Shown piece after piece: positions 1-12,837 of a stretch of 64,000 nucleotides of DNA. The notes beneath the pieces were generated by a model that was not told the DNA's origin, searched no databases, and saw nothing but the letters and a program-made list of their open reading frames with translations. The stretch lies in NCBI GenBank assembly GCA_022410635.1, contig JAJVDF010000234.1, positions 1 to 64,000 of the forward strand, in the 5' to 3' direction. Source of the DNA: Tretioscincus oriximinensis (lineage: Eukaryota; Chordata; Lepidosauria; Squamata; Gymnophthalmidae). Every line of letters starts with the position of its first letter. Positions within the stretch are counted from its first letter, which is position 1. The position numbers and the translations under genes are program-made.

Positions 1-241
1 TTTTTTTTTTTAATACAATCCAGTGAATTCAGCTTTTATTTAATCTCAATGCCTTGCTTTTAAATAGCCATAAAATCAGCTTTTCTATTTGCAGTGCTTT
101 TTCTATTCGCAAAGCCTTGCTTCTAAATAGCCAATAAAAACAGCTTTACTGTTCGCAATGCCTTGCTTTTTACATAGCCAGTACATCAGCTTTTATACTT
201 GCAGTGCCCTGTTTTTAAATAGCCAGTAAAACCCACTGTTA

Positions 242-272
<31 letters not shown>

Positions 273-310
273 TTTTAAATTCGCACTGCCTTGCTTTTAA
301 ATAGCCGGCA
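1..310. repeat. AT-rich tandem array, unit about 46 bp
   Basis: The motif ccttgctttTAAATAGCC recurs at about 52, 115, 161, 207 and 289. The clearest spacing is 46 bp, with tttgcaatg and cagcttttat between copies. An (ATT)n/(TTTA)n stretch at 239-275 interrupts it. It begins at the window edge, so its full length is unknown. Similar wording (ttgcaatatcttgctttcaa) occurs at 37650-37800. Confidence 0.75.
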
Positions 311-527
311 TATTACCCTTAAATATTAGTAATACCTAGCATCCAGCCACAGCATCTTTTTTGCTTCCCAATGGCCAGGTACCTTTTTTTTATTTTTTAT
401 TTTTATTTTTTTTTTACTCCTGCCCAAGGCTAACTGTAATTAGGCATCAGTAATACCAATGCTGCATAAGCCAACCTGAACGAAGATCCTCAAATGGGAT
501 AGCCAGAAGTGCCTCTAAAGTCCCAAG

Positions 528-1330
528 ATCCTGTGTCTGGGCAGGGAGCAAAAACCCCAGGCCTCTTAGGCCTGTAGAAAGTGAGGGGGTGGAGAACCCT
601 ACCCACCACTGTGGTCTGGGCCTCTAAGGCCCCTAGACCCTGCGTACGAGCAGGCAGCAGGCCAAAGGCCCATTGGGCCTATTGAAGCTTCGGGGGGGGG
701 GGTGAATTCCCAACCCGCCCCCCGGCCTGGGCCCCCAAGGCCCAGGACCCTGCGCCCAGACAGGGAGCAGGACCAAGGCCCCTTGGGCCTATGCACTTAT
801 GGGGGGGTGATTCCCAAACCGCCCCCTGGCCTGTGCCCCCAAGGCCCAGGACCCTGCGTCCGGGCAGGGAGCAGGACAAAGGCCCCTTGGGGCTATGCAA
901 TTATGGGGGGGGGGTGATTCCCAACCCGCTCCCCGTTCTAGGCCACTAGGCTCAATACCCCCGTGTCCAGGCCGGGAGCAAGACCAGGGCCCCTAGGCCN
1001 ATAAAANTTGGNGGNGGNGGNGGNGGGGNGGNTTTNNCCCCCNCCCCGCCCCCGGNCCNCGCCNCNANNCCCGGCCCAAGACCCGGNGGNNGGGNCNGGN
1101 GNAAGCCAAGGCCCCCTTGGGNCTGNANNAANTGGGGGGGGGGACTCTAGCCTGCCCCCAGCCTGGGCCTCTGAGGCCCGATGCCCGGCCCGAAGGGAGC
1201 GAGCTAGCGCCCCTTGGGCCTATCGTGATTGGGGGGGGTCATATCCTGCCCCCCCCCGGCCTGGGCCACTAGGCCTCAGGCCCTGCCGGCTGGCCCGAAG
1301 AGAGGAGGGTCTAGCCGGAGGTCCTCCGAA
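528..1330. repeat. GC-rich minisatellite, unit about 109 bp
   Basis: The phrase (g)agcag/agcaa followed by ccaaggcccnttggg recurs at about 547, 656, 766, 870, 978, 1100, 1199 and 1310, so about eight units. Each has a run of 7-11 G, ggtgattcccaacccgccccc, and ggcccaggaccctgcg. A cluster of N at 999-1133 shows the assembly could not resolve one or two units. G runs and CG content suggest G-quadruplex potential. Apparent reading frames here are compositional artefacts. Confidence 0.8.
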
Positions 1331-1334
1331 GCCT

Positions 1335-1640
1335 ACTTACCCTCCGACTCGATTCCGGCTCCGCTGTTGCTCCGCGTGGTCCCAGCAGTGAACCGTCGCC
1401 GGCCACGCGGAGCTCGGCCGATCGGAGGAGCACAGGTGAGCTCCTCCTCGAAAGGCGCCTGAAAGCAAGAGGCCGGAAATGGTGCCGGCCTCCTGCTTTA
1501 TAGTCCGGCGTCGCACCGGAAGTGCGTCACCGGACGCCATGTTTTTTGAGGTCAAATGTGACCTCAAAAAACATGGCGGCGCCCATGCCGATCTGCTCCC
1601 GGGCGCGCGCCGGTAACAAGCGGCTCCCCTTATGTGGGGC
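1335..1640. promoter_or_regulatory. CpG-rich promoter-like block
   Basis: This GC- and CpG-rich stretch stands out from AT-rich surroundings. It contains an ETS-type site (caccggaagtg, 1515-1525), a CRE-like gtgcgtcac beside it, a YY1-like aacatggcggc, and a perfect inverted repeat at 1535-1578. Both strands have a consensus splice donor (ggtaagt on the minus strand near 1340; caggtgag on the plus strand near 1433). It could be an internal AOPEP promoter, the promoter of an unannotated transcript, or the end of a large repeat element. No coding exon was recognised. Confidence 0.35.
1535..1578. repeat. Perfect 20-bp inverted repeat, 4-bp spacer
   Basis: CGCCATGTTTTTTGAGGTCA, then aatg, then its exact reverse complement. 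The inner halves form AGGTCA-aatg-TGACCT, an inverted nuclear-receptor half-site pair, and the outer ends are YY1-like CATGGCG. Confidence 0.9.
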
Positions 1641-3778
1641 CGCTCCTTTTCTTGAATTCATTTCAGTAGAAGGACCTGATACATAAATCTGCTGAAAAAT
1701 ATATATATTGAATAAAAACTGTGAATCTCTATAGCATTGAGAGAGGCAAGGAAACATGTGGACCACAAAAGGTATTGCACTATAACCCTAGTCAACTCTG
1801 GTAATTGGTTATGCATGCTCGTGTTCCATGGAATTGGACTATGTATCCAACCNTGGCAACAAATATATTAATTAAAGATTTAAAAAACCCCACAAATGAT
1901 TGACAACTGTACACTTTTTGTAACTTCATATAAATAACTCCAATGGGCAGTTATGGAGGATGTTATCAATTGCATTTTTCTTTTACTTTCATTATCGAGA
2001 ATTCAAATTCTATTACATTTCTAGTGAACATTTTAAGCTTTCAAAGCAACATTTTTGAAAAGTCAACTAGTAAGTGCTTTCATAAATACCACACTTGTCT
2101 AACTTCTGGGGTAATTANCTCCTCTCTGTTGTTTTCAGAAAAATGTTTTCTAGCTGTAGTTTCTCCAGATTTTTGTTAAGAATTGCGTGATCTGTGGGTT
2201 GCCGTAAAGTTGTTACAAATTGGAGGGCTGATATAATATGAAACGAGGCACCTCACTTGAATGTTGCTTTTGTTTCCTGTTTAACAAATTAGCATGTTGA
2301 CATTTGTCACTGATGGACTTTATTATTTGCTGAAAGGGTTTAAGGGCAGTTTGACAGCATGAATGGTTCGTCCTACAGACTTTGAGAATCGATAAAGGAA
2401 TCTTTGTTCTTTGTGCAAAATACACAACAGATATCTTATTGACTGACATGCATAAAGAAGGAAGGCTTGTATAACTGTCTTACAAAATAAGCTAAAAAAT
2501 AATTTTGAAGTCATTGCTTTTTTCCGTAAGTGTCCTTTTTTGTTACTATATCTAATTTGTTAAATGTACAGAAAATGAGGAATTATTCATGCAGGAAGTG
2601 AAAGGCATTTATTTCATTTGTACCAGGTATGCATATGGTTTGTGGGTGCCTTTAAAAGCCTATACAACAAACATTTAATAATATGATAATCATTAAAACA
2701 ATTTGAAACANTGGCGAATGGTGTTGCATAACAGACTTAAAGTAAATGAAACTCCTTATGAGTTGGGAGAATCCTTGTTTGTCCAGGTATATTTAGGCAA
2801 TATTGAATCCACACTACATTTTGCCTTCATTGTGTGTTAGAAAGATGGATTATCAGTCCTTGATTTTTTATTGCATGGAGCAATAGAAGGTTTAGTGGGA
2901 TTTAAACAAATGTATGGCTTTTCCTTATGAGTAGTTAGAAATTACTTTCTGGTTCTCAAGACTCCTTGAATAAGTGAGCGATTAGTCATTAGAAAGATTA
3001 ATGTCTATTGCTACTTTTTTCCCTGGAAAAAACTTTTTAAAAAACTATTTCACTATTTTAGGATAGCTCAAAATAGGTGGTTTCCTATGGTTTGTGTGAT
3101 GAAGACATTCAATCTTTAGCAATAAAAAATGTTTTCTGATGTTCTTATGATTAACAGAAGCATATAGCTTAAANATCTCCACACATCCTGCTTCTGGGCT
3201 AGAAGCCAAGAATGCTCCTGTATCAGCAGATTCGTAGATTTGTCAGTAGGTCTGATGATCTGTTGCCAGATGGCATTCATGTTGTTATAAAGATTGGTCA
3301 GTAGTTTAGTCTCTAGTGTAAGACTGTTTAGTTTCTTAGCACCACAGCACCAGTGCCTTTAGAATGGTAGTGAATGAAAAACATTCATCATTGAATATGA
3401 AGAGGTACAACTAATGTACCAATATGTCCAATTAAATTTATGCTGTTCTATTTTAAATACCACTGAGATATGTAGGGTTAATTCTAACTGAATCTAATTT
3501 TATTGGCTCAGAGGGAAATGTCATCCTTCTAAAGGAGCCACCATTGTTGCTGCTGTCACTTTAAAGCATTTGGGATGGAGTGTAAGATAGGTAGAGGGTA
3601 GGAAAGACTTAGATGAGACAATTGGCAGGGAGAGGGATAACCACTGGAGATGTGTATGGAGGTGCAATTGAGCTGCAAGTGCCTCATGCCCCTTATGACC
3701 TCTTATGCTTATAATCCATCCTCAATCCCAGAGATGCCATTCCAACGAGGGGAAACCCCCACTCTTACCACATCACTT
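1641..3778. other. AT-rich intron-like sequence, nothing recognised
   Basis: No conserved exon, RNA gene or clear repeat seen. Isolated N bases at 1853, 2118, 2711 and 3174 look like ambiguous base calls. Confidence 0.5.
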
Positions 3779-3872
3779 TTATTCATTCATTTATTTATTT
3801 ATTTATTTTCATTTATACCCCACCCCACACCCAAAAATCTTGGGGCAGCAGCAATGATAAACAGTACAAAAT
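3779..3872 (-). repeat. LINE/SINE 3' tail fragment
   Basis: (ATTT)n followed by tttataccccaccccacacc and ttggggcagcagcaatgataaacagt. Read on the minus strand this is a ggggtataaatgaaaataaataaa-type tail shared by reptile L2/SINE copies. Confidence 0.5.
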
Positions 3873-4204
3873 AGGGCCTCACCAGAAGTGGAAGAGTCAC
3901 TGGAGAGCCTGGAAGATGTAACTGGATGAAACGAAGGTTGCAGGAGTTATGGAGTTTTTGCAATTAAATTGTGGCTGCCCACCTATCCCAAGTGATTCCC
4001 CCTTATCTTGTCAACTATCCCTACTCTTCAAGTCTTCCCTCACCTATATTACACCTTATTTTTCCATTGACTTGGAAACAGTTCCTACTTTTATTTATTT
4101 TTGATATGTTGCTCTTAACCAAATTCTTGGTGACATATCAATATTATTTGATCTGTTAACTCAGCTCCCATGGTAGATGCCTGGCTACTATCTGACTTTC
4201 TGGC

Positions 4205-4380
4205 AGTGAGGGTGATAAACTAGTGGAACAGATTGCCACAGGAGGTGGTGAATTCTCCTTCATTGGAAGGCTTCAAACAGAGGCTGGACAGCCATCTGTT
4301 TGGAATGGTTTAATGAATCCTGCTTTGAACAGAAGGCTGGATCTGATGACCCTGGAGGTCTTTTCCAACACTATGATTCC
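4205..4380 (+). mobile_element. CR1 LINE 3' fragment, first subfamily
   Basis: It translates to VEQIATGGGEFSFIGRLQTE with downstream NPALNRRLDLMTLEVF, the C-terminal end of CR1 ORF2 plus 3' UTR. It is the same subfamily as 59930-60330 (minus strand). It ends at ccaacactatgattcc, the usual CR1 tail wording. Confidence 0.8.
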
Positions 4381-4556
4381 AACACCTCCAGATTGGAGGA
4401 ACAAGCAGGATTCTTCTAAATGCCATTTGCAGGAAGATGTGACCAAACAAAGCTTTTGGAGTGGCCAGGTACAGTTGGTGGACCACTACGTGACACTGAA
4501 TGCTGGACTGTGGCCTGATTCAGCAAGCTTCCTGGTATTTTCTTATGTTCTTTTTA
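4381..4556 (+). mobile_element. CR1 LINE 3' end, second subfamily
   Basis: The phrases gccatttgcagg, gctggactgtggcctgattcagc and ttcttatgttctt match the 3' end of the larger CR1 copies in this window. It directly follows a CR1 tail of another subfamily in the same orientation. Confidence 0.7.
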
Positions 4557-7500
4557 AATAGCTCAGATCTCATGCACTGATTCTTATTATTGAGTAAGTT
4601 AGGCCTAAAGTTGTAGTGGACTATTGTATTATGAACAGAATTATAAGGACTTTGCTAGAAAGGGTAAATGTGTTTGTATGTATTCAGTTCAACATTAGGA
4701 ACAAACAATAGAATGCATGTGACATTTTGGTCTTCATCAACTTTCTGGATTGGTTGAAACTCAGAATAGTCTACATTGCATTGGTCTAGTGACTTTGACA
4801 TTCAGATATGCTAAAATAAAGAGAGAAGTGATAAGCTTCTTCTAGAACTGACAAGAGATAAGAGGGAAAATGTTGTCTTAGGTTCCCAAGGGAGAGAAAG
4901 ATAATATACTTTTTTGAAAGATAATGCTTTCAAAACAAAAATTGGTTTGTCTACAGTCTCTGGTTGACTCTTAACTACAGATTTAAAAGGCTTAGAGCTA
5001 AAATCCCACAGATTTCTGTAGCTTTACCCACAAGATTTGAGCCCTTGTCATATTAAGGTGTTCACTTTCAGACTGGAAAAACATAGCAGCAAAGTAAATA
5101 GTATTTCCCCCCACATTTTCTAAACGAAAGGGGTGGGGGTTCTGTGAAACAAAATCATGTCAAAATTTTGGAAATAGTTTTCATGTTCAGTTAAAGATTG
5201 TTAAAATCTAATTTTTCAAAGGAGGTGTACTTATTTATGATGAGTACTGTATGTCAGTTCTTAATGTATATATTACAGAAGGCATTGTCTTCTAGTGCTA
5301 TGTTCAAATGATTGAACGTTAAGAAGTTCATGTACTTTTCATATTTCATTTACGGCTTCCTAACATTAGGTGGGGATTAATTTATTTTATTTAACACAAT
5401 CTGCTTGGATTATTTTCGTTTCAGTTCGTAGAAGTTGCATTAATTTTCTAGAAACATCTTTTATTGTATTCTCTTCCAACTGCAATGATTGCCATGCATT
5501 GCATTTTTCCGATATGGATTTCAGCCTTGGTAACATCTGTTTTTGCAAAAACATGGTTTGTTTTCATGTTCAGCATTGGTGGTTTTATGAACCAACTATT
5601 TAATTAAAGATCAAGGAAGTTGGAAGTATGTATTTATTATGGGTCTACTCTGATTTTTCATTCATGACTAATCTTCATATTGGCATCTATTACTTTCATT
5701 AAGTCTTGAAGTAAAGTTGTATGGACTTGCTGATTTTAAAGCGACTTTTATTTTAATAAAACGTGTTTTGAAATTCAGGTGTTGTTTTTAACAGTTTTTA
5801 AACAAAGCTAAAATATGTTTCTAATTTCTTATGGAAAGAAATATATATTTACATTTTCATAAATTCTAGGGGACACACATATCTTCCTTGGTTTGTTTTG
5901 TTTTCAGTCAGATCTCAGGCTTTCTAGTTTTGAATAAAATTCGTAAGACTGCTTCTTGAAGCAAATGGTATAAAGCAAAACCTTGAGTACACAAAGTACT
6001 TCACTTGTTGAAAAGGATACCCATTATTATAGATATTGAAAGCTAACTATTAATTCCCTTCTACAGGGCCTGTTGGGACTTATGCCAACTCTCTGGGAGG
6101 GAGTACTAATTTTTGTTAACTGGGTGTGGCTTTCCGCCCATTCTAGTTCATCCTTGAACCTGTTCTGGCCTGTTTTTGAAGTTGCCTGCAACTTGGGCTC
6201 ATACTGCGTTATAATTGGAAAGAACAGCACCCCGAGGCTGTCCATAACATAGGCAGAGTTGGTGAAATCTTGAACTTCCTTCCTTTTAGATAGGGAAGCA
6301 AGTTAAAATTCTTTAACTGATATTCATTTTATAGGTGAAACCTTGTCATAAAGAAACCNGACATAACAAAATTTGCAATATAACAAATTTGAAAGCCCTG
6401 GAGTATGATGGTTGCAATGGACCATCATTGTAATGAACACTTCCATACAACCCCTTGGTGTTTGCTGTAATGGNGTTTAACCTGTATTCACAACTTCAGT
6501 TTTTAATGGAAGTTTTGATTTGATTCTTCAGGAATGTTGAGCAAGTTCAAAACAGCATATTAAGCATGTTACGTTTGCTTGATATGTTTGCTTATCCTTA
6601 ACAAAGTACATGAGTTTTTAGTGGTGCTGTTCCATGGAAATACAGAATTTCAATGTATGTGTAATTGAAAGCAAAACCGCAAAAAAAGGACAGATTTTGG
6701 GAATCAAGTTGATATAATCTAGGTACACTGTTCTAATTAATTAAGAATATGGGACCTGACACAAAATTAAATATCTGTGGTAGTTTCCCCAGCAGATTGA
6801 CTATTTTAGTGTCATGAAAGAAAATAATAAATATGANTGAATTCTCCACTTTTCCAATGTATGGTTACACAAATCCAATAATAATTTTGTTCAAAAATTG
6901 TACAGGTGCCTTTACCATTTGCTTTGCACTCTATAGGACTATATAGTTTCATTGATTCACATAACAGCTTTTTTTCCCCTGTCACATTTTTCCAGTTCCC
7001 TTTGATGAGATCCACATGTGCTGGATTTCCTAAATATCTCATGAATGGCAAATGTGATCTTCAAAGGTTGCCATTTGTGAGGAGTGTGGGAGAACAGTAT
7101 GTGTGTTGAACACTTTACAAAAACACTTACATCATCAGTATGGTTTCCTTGCCCACAAGTTCTGGTCACCATAGCATCCCCAAACAAATACCCATAACAT
7201 ATTGTATGTTACCCGCATCACTGTGGGCAACACTGGACGCCATGAAAAAATGGTATTTGTGGGCACGGATATTGAATTCTGTTACATTTCCAGAAGCCAG
7301 AAACACTCATTATTTAAAAGAAGAACAACTTTGGTATTAAGAGGGGCACCGTTGCTGTCAAAGGCTAGCACAGACTTTCTAAAATATAATTAAAAGAGCA
7401 ACAAAGAAACAAATATAATGTATGGAATTCATTTGAGTTGTACACTCTGTTTGCCAGAAGGCACCCACCAGCATACCTAGGATAAAGATCATTTTTGAAA

Positions 7501-8995
7501 GTTATTTTTCCTTCCTTTCAACATTAGTGGGTTGTCCAAAGCAGATGGTGGGAGCTGCTGGGAAATTATCTCACTCCTCATTCCCCTATTACATGGCTTC
7601 TGAATCCAACAGAGTTCTACCTAATGCCCATAAAAAAGATCACCAAGAATAAACCCACATGATCTATTTCAAATGCTTAGGGGTGCAAATTCCTTTGAAC
7701 GATAAGCCTGTGTCCCAGGTGTGAAATTGTACCAGTCTGTTCCCATCATTGCAGAGAACAACTGGCACTGGAAGTAATATAAAATTAATAAATCTGGCTC
7801 TTTAGATAATTTGTGCCAAAGTAAACAATTACCTTTACCTTTTGCAACCTTCATTCAGAAGTGCCTTTGATAACTGCTGAGGATAATGGACTGGGATGGT
7901 TATCTATATGACTTTACTGAGGGAAATAAGAGGCCTGAGAAACACTTAAACCCAGTAATCCTTTCAAAATCCCAAAGGAAGTGCCTTAAAATGAAATTCT
8001 GTTCCTGCAGGCCTGATAGCAGGGCAGTTCATATAAGCTTAAATACATGAATCAAACCTTATTTCTTTGGTCTTCTTGCAGGACGCGCTTTGTTAAGTAT
8101 GTGTGCCACCTTACTACTCCTTAAATACTTGAATCAAAAAAGTTACTTGGGAACATCATCTTTGTTTTAATTCTTCTTATAAATAGATGCTTAAACTGCA
8201 AGGTCCTTCTGTGTGACTGTTTACAAGGCCTGAAATTTCTTTTGTTTTGTTTCAGCCAAATAGCCATAAGGATGCCAGCAGTATGCCTGGAATGTTATTT
8301 ACTTGGTACATTTCTGGGCTGTTTCTTTGTAGCCCTGCATACACCACAGTTAGGGGTCATTTACTTAAAAATTACCAAAGCAGTACCCCAAGTTGCACAG
8401 TTATTCTTCTCAACAGGAGATTTGTAATAAGAGGGAGTGCCTCATTATGTACTGCAGCTTCTGTGTTCTTTTTCCCTCTCAGAACTTTTTTNTCTTAAAA
8501 CAATGAATTTGTTTGAGTGGAGCTGTACTTCGTGGTGGTGCCATTCTTCATTCTTTATTCTCAGTGATTCTGGTTTTCTTCTAGTACTTCAATATCTTAT
8601 GTGATATTCACTGGTATAACTTTGTTTGACCTGAGTTTCTGAATTCCAGTTCTCAAATGATTATTATATAGTTGTGTGGGGTTTTGTTCCCAGCTAAAAC
8701 CACAGTTCAAAAAACACAGCTCTGTAAGGCAGATCCAGACAGATAAACTTGTTTCAAGAAAAGTGTGGGTGTTCGTACATATTTGAGGAAAGGGTTGGGC
8801 TGGATAATAAAGGTTCTTTGGAACATGGATTAGAACATCTTAGAAATGTCTTCAGGGTATATATGCAGTTTTTATGCATAATAAGATGGCTTTGCAGATT
8901 TGTAACATCAGGGACATAGCCTTTNACATCCCATGGCCTCTCTAGAAACGTAGTTCTTGAATATTTGCGTTATACAAAAGTAGAGCAGAAAGTGA
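4557..8995. other. AT-rich intron-like sequence
   Basis: No exon or clear repeat recognised. 6030-6250 is slightly richer in GC and could be an old repeat. Short open frames near 6900-7400 and 8240-8500 show no family resemblance. Confidence 0.5.
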
Positions 8996-9004
8996 AAAAG
9001 CTAT

Positions 9005-9340
9005 TTATTTATTCAGTTTTATTCCTTGCCCTGCCACATTGCAGCATTCAGGATGGCTTATAGATAAAAACATGCAATTCAGTTCCATATGTCTGAGAAT
9101 CTGGGAAATGCCAAATTTCTAGATCTTCTGCTGTTTCTTAAAGACCCATTGTGAGGAGTTTTGTCTGAGGTCATTTGGTAGCTTATTCGAAATAACTGCT
9201 TCCAGGGAAAACCCCATGGACCCAGCAGTCTCCCATGCAGAAAGGGCCACAATCACCAGAGAATCACAAATTTCTGTGTGGTTTCCACTCGAAGAAGTTT
9301 GTTTCTTCAGCAGTTGTGGCCTTATCATGACTGCATCTAT
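9005..9340 (-). mobile_element. Probable old L2 LINE 3' end
   Basis: tatttatttattcagttttattccttgccctgcc is a minus-strand L2-like tail. Further right, minus-strand translation gives ISNKLPNDLRQNSSQWVFKK, resembling the LWNSLPxxLR...FK motif at the L2 ORF2 C-terminus. Divergent. Confidence 0.45.
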
Positions 9341-9989
9341 TTTACAGGTGCTTCATTAATAGCCACTCAGTGAAAGCTAATTAGATCGCTGGCACCATAT
9401 GTGGTATATATACTATGCATACTGTAAAGGTCAAAACTGTAGGCATTTCATGACAGTTTCATGTGTCAAGCAAATTTATTTTGATTGTTTGTAAAGCAGT
9501 CTGAGCAGCATCAGATGTCTTACTTTTGTTTTGAGGATTTCTGTATATTTTTAGTAGCATCTAGAAAGGCTGTCGTTCTAGTGGAATTTGAGCACTTCAT
9601 CTGAAGTTTCCAGGGTGGGTCACAACATATGATCAAATACAGATATATACCCATTTACCCTGTCTTCCTTCGTTCAGAAAAAACTCCAAATGATGTACAT
9701 ATTCTTTAATCTGTCAAAAGAACTGGACAAAACCAGGAAAAACAATACATCAATGCAAATAAAAATAAATTTATAGAGTTTTTTAATATTAAATTTCAAT
9801 GAAGATATACTCTTTAGCTTTGTGGTACCCTAGGAATTAATCTCCTNTGTTTGAATGTACTATACTGAGCAGTCTGGAGTCAATCATTTTTAAAGTAGAT
9901 TCTTACAAAGAAAGTATGATTGGTATGTGAATTGAGACTCCTTTGCAATCTAAGGCAACTTATATAACTGTTCCTAATTCGTGAGTGCA

Positions 9990-11915
9990 ATAAGAACATA
10001 AGAACATGAGAGGAGCCCTGCTGAATCGAGCCACAGCCCATCTAGTCTAGCAGTGGCCCACCAATTATACCTGGGCAGTCTGAAACAGAAGAAAGGAAAA
10101 TATGCTTCTGTTCTTCACACCCAGCAAACAGCATTTCTGGAATACTGCCTGTTGGTTCATCTCAAAGACAGAATCCAGAATCCATCCTAGTAACTGTTTA
10201 TACCCTTGGCTTCCATGAACTTTTCTAATCCTGTCTTAAAGCTATCCAGGATGCTAGCTACTACTACTTCTTCTGGAAGTAAATTCCACAGGCCGATGAC
10301 CCTATGGGTGAAAAAAAATACTTTCCTTTGTCTGATTTCACTCTTCTGCCCATCAGTTTCAAGGAATGCCCCCTGGGACTACTGTTGTGTGATAAAGAAA
10401 ATTGTTTTTGTTCATTCACCTTATCCATCCCATGCATAATTTTATATATTTCAATTAGGTCTCCTCTGAAACGCTGTCTTTCAAGGCTGAAGGGATCCAG
10501 GAGTTACAACCTGATTTTATAAGGGAGGTGCTCCAGTTCCTTGATCATTCTTGTTGCCCTTTTCTGCATCTTCTGTAGTTCCACAATATCCTTTTTGAGA
10601 TGTGGTGACCAGAACTGTATGCAGTATTCCAAATGTGGCCTCACCACAGATTTATAAAGAGACAAAACAACACTTGCTGACTTGTTTTCAATTCTTAATA
10701 GTCTCTAACAGGGAATTTGCTTTTTTTTCTACTGCTGTACACTAGGTTGACACCTTCATTGAACTATCCACCAACACTCCAAGATCCTTTTCCTGCTCTG
10801 TCACAGAAATTTTGGCAGGAGTAGTTGGGATTCTTTACCCCAATGTGCATGACTTTGCACTTGCTTAAGTTGAAGTGTATTTGTCACTTTGTTGCCCACT
10901 CACCCAATTTCAGTAGATCACTCTGGAGCTCCTTACTATCATTTTCAGTTTTCACTACCCTGAACAGTTTAGTGTCATCAGTGAACTTGGCCAATTCACT
11001 ATTTACCTTGGCATTCAGAATGTTTATGAATATACTGAAAAGCAGAGGTACCAGTACTGAACCCTGGGGAACTCCACTTACCTCCTTCCACCTAGAGAAC
11101 TGTCTGTTCATTACTACTCTCTGATTTCTGTTNTTTAGCCAGTATCTAATCCAGGACAAAGTCTGTTCTCTTATGCTATGACTATGGAGCTTTTTAGGCG
11201 CCTTTGATGAGGGACTTTATCAAAAGCCTTCTGAAAGTCTAGATAGACAATATCATCTGGATTCTTTTATCCACATGTTTATTAGCACTCCCAGAGAATT
11301 CTAACAAGTTTGTAAGACATGATTTACCTTTGCAGAAGCCATGCTGAGTTTCATTCAGCAATGCATGCTTTTCCATATATTTAGTAATTTTGTCTTTAAT
11401 TATGGTTTCTGGCAACTGATATTAAACTGACACATCTGTAATTTCTAGGATCACCCCAGGATCCTTTTTTAAAAATTGGTGTTATGTTTGCTATCCTCCA
11501 ATCTACTGGCACAGTGCCTGATCTTAAGGAAAAATAAATTATTTTGGCTAGAAGTTCAGCAAATTCACATTTGAGTTTTTAAGATTTCTGGGATGAATGC
11601 CATCTGACCCTGAGGATCTATTAACATTAAGCTTATTGAGGCTAGCAAGGACCTCCTCCCTTATTATCTCTGACCAGTTTAACTCATCTGGTGTCCTTCC
11701 TGAAAAGACTAGTTCTGTTGCAGGGAAATACCCTCTGTCCTCTTCAGTGAAAANTGAGGGGAAGAATTCATTTAAATTTTCTGCAATCTCCATGTCCTCC
11801 TTTATTTATCCCCNTCTGTCCATTGCTGTCTAATGGTCAAACTGCTTTTTTGGTAGGATTCCTATTTCTGATGTATTTGAAAAAAATCTTATTTCTTTTA
11901 ATATTCTTTGCAATG
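9990..11915 (-). mobile_element. CR1 LINE, 5'-truncated, long copy
   Basis: On the minus strand this encodes part of ORF2: a degenerate reverse transcriptase with [16 protein letters not shown] and FTDDTK (usually FADD), then WATK, and a C-terminal region with FFxxRVxxLWN wording. The 3' end is at 9990 with the octamer-type repeat taagaacataagaacat. Stops, frameshifts and N bases make it inactive. It serves as the least rearranged reference for other CR1 copies here and retains segments that they have lost. Confidence 0.9.
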
Positions 11916-12837
11916 GAATATTAGGTTATAAGACCACCTAAAAGAAGAACCTGGTCTGTCTTCCAGCTTGCATATTATTGCAAGCCAATAAAAGTGGGTA
12001 AGTGTTTGCAATGACTGATAATACATATAACACTTTCCTATGTAATAGTCCTGATTTTTAATGACCACGTGCAATCATCCATACATTTTTTACTGCAGTA
12101 GCACAAAAGCAGTTTGCAACAGTCTTGCTCTAGTGAATTGAACCTAGAACATTCGGCATGCAAGCAGATCTTTTGTCAGTGGCATGCAGCCATTCTGCAC
12201 GTAACACTACCAAATATGAATCTCAATATCAGTTTAGAAGAGATTAGAAGGTACAAAACTTCTGACTATAATTCTACCAATACAGAAATAAACACAGCAG
12301 CAAGCCTTAGGCCAATTTTGCACTGAGATTTATTCAGTATTTTGAAATAGGACCTGCCAACCACATGCTAGTACAAACTATGGCAGGCTCTAGGGTAGCC
12401 TGTATAGTATGCAGAAAGCAGGATCCTTTTCGAGATATAATTTGGAATAAGACCTAGTACAGAAAGGTTATTCTTGTGTAACATTAAAAGAATGTGCAAT
12501 GTTTAATTCAAAGATTTTTAAATGTTTTTCCCAACAATGAGAAGGGTTTTGAAAAAAATCCCTTTTAATTGCAGCAAGATAAAACAAGCTGGATTCGTTA
12601 TATTTCCTGAAAGATTGTTGCTCGTTGGGAACAGTAATATCCAAAAGTGCAATGTTGTTTTCATTTCTCTCACCTGCCAACATAGTTTTAAAAACACCAA
12701 TTTTTGTAACTCTCATAATTATAGCAATTAAAATAGTGTAAAACTATATCATTGGCTCTGGCCGTTGTCTCCCTATCCAGGTAATTTTTTTTTAAGAAAC
12801 ACATTTTTGCCATAGATATGTTGAGATTGCCACACAT
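11916..12837. other. AT-rich intron-like sequence
   Basis: No exon, RNA gene or identifiable repeat seen. Confidence 0.5.

Noticed and set aside
1008..1391. Long open frame in the GC-rich array
   Set aside because: It spans N bases and tandem repeats; Gly/Pro/Arg composition only, no domain.
1335..1640. First exon and promoter of a neighbouring gene
   Set aside because: CpG richness and donor-like sites are suggestive, but no coding frame or partner exon was found, so it is listed only as a low-confidence regulatory block.
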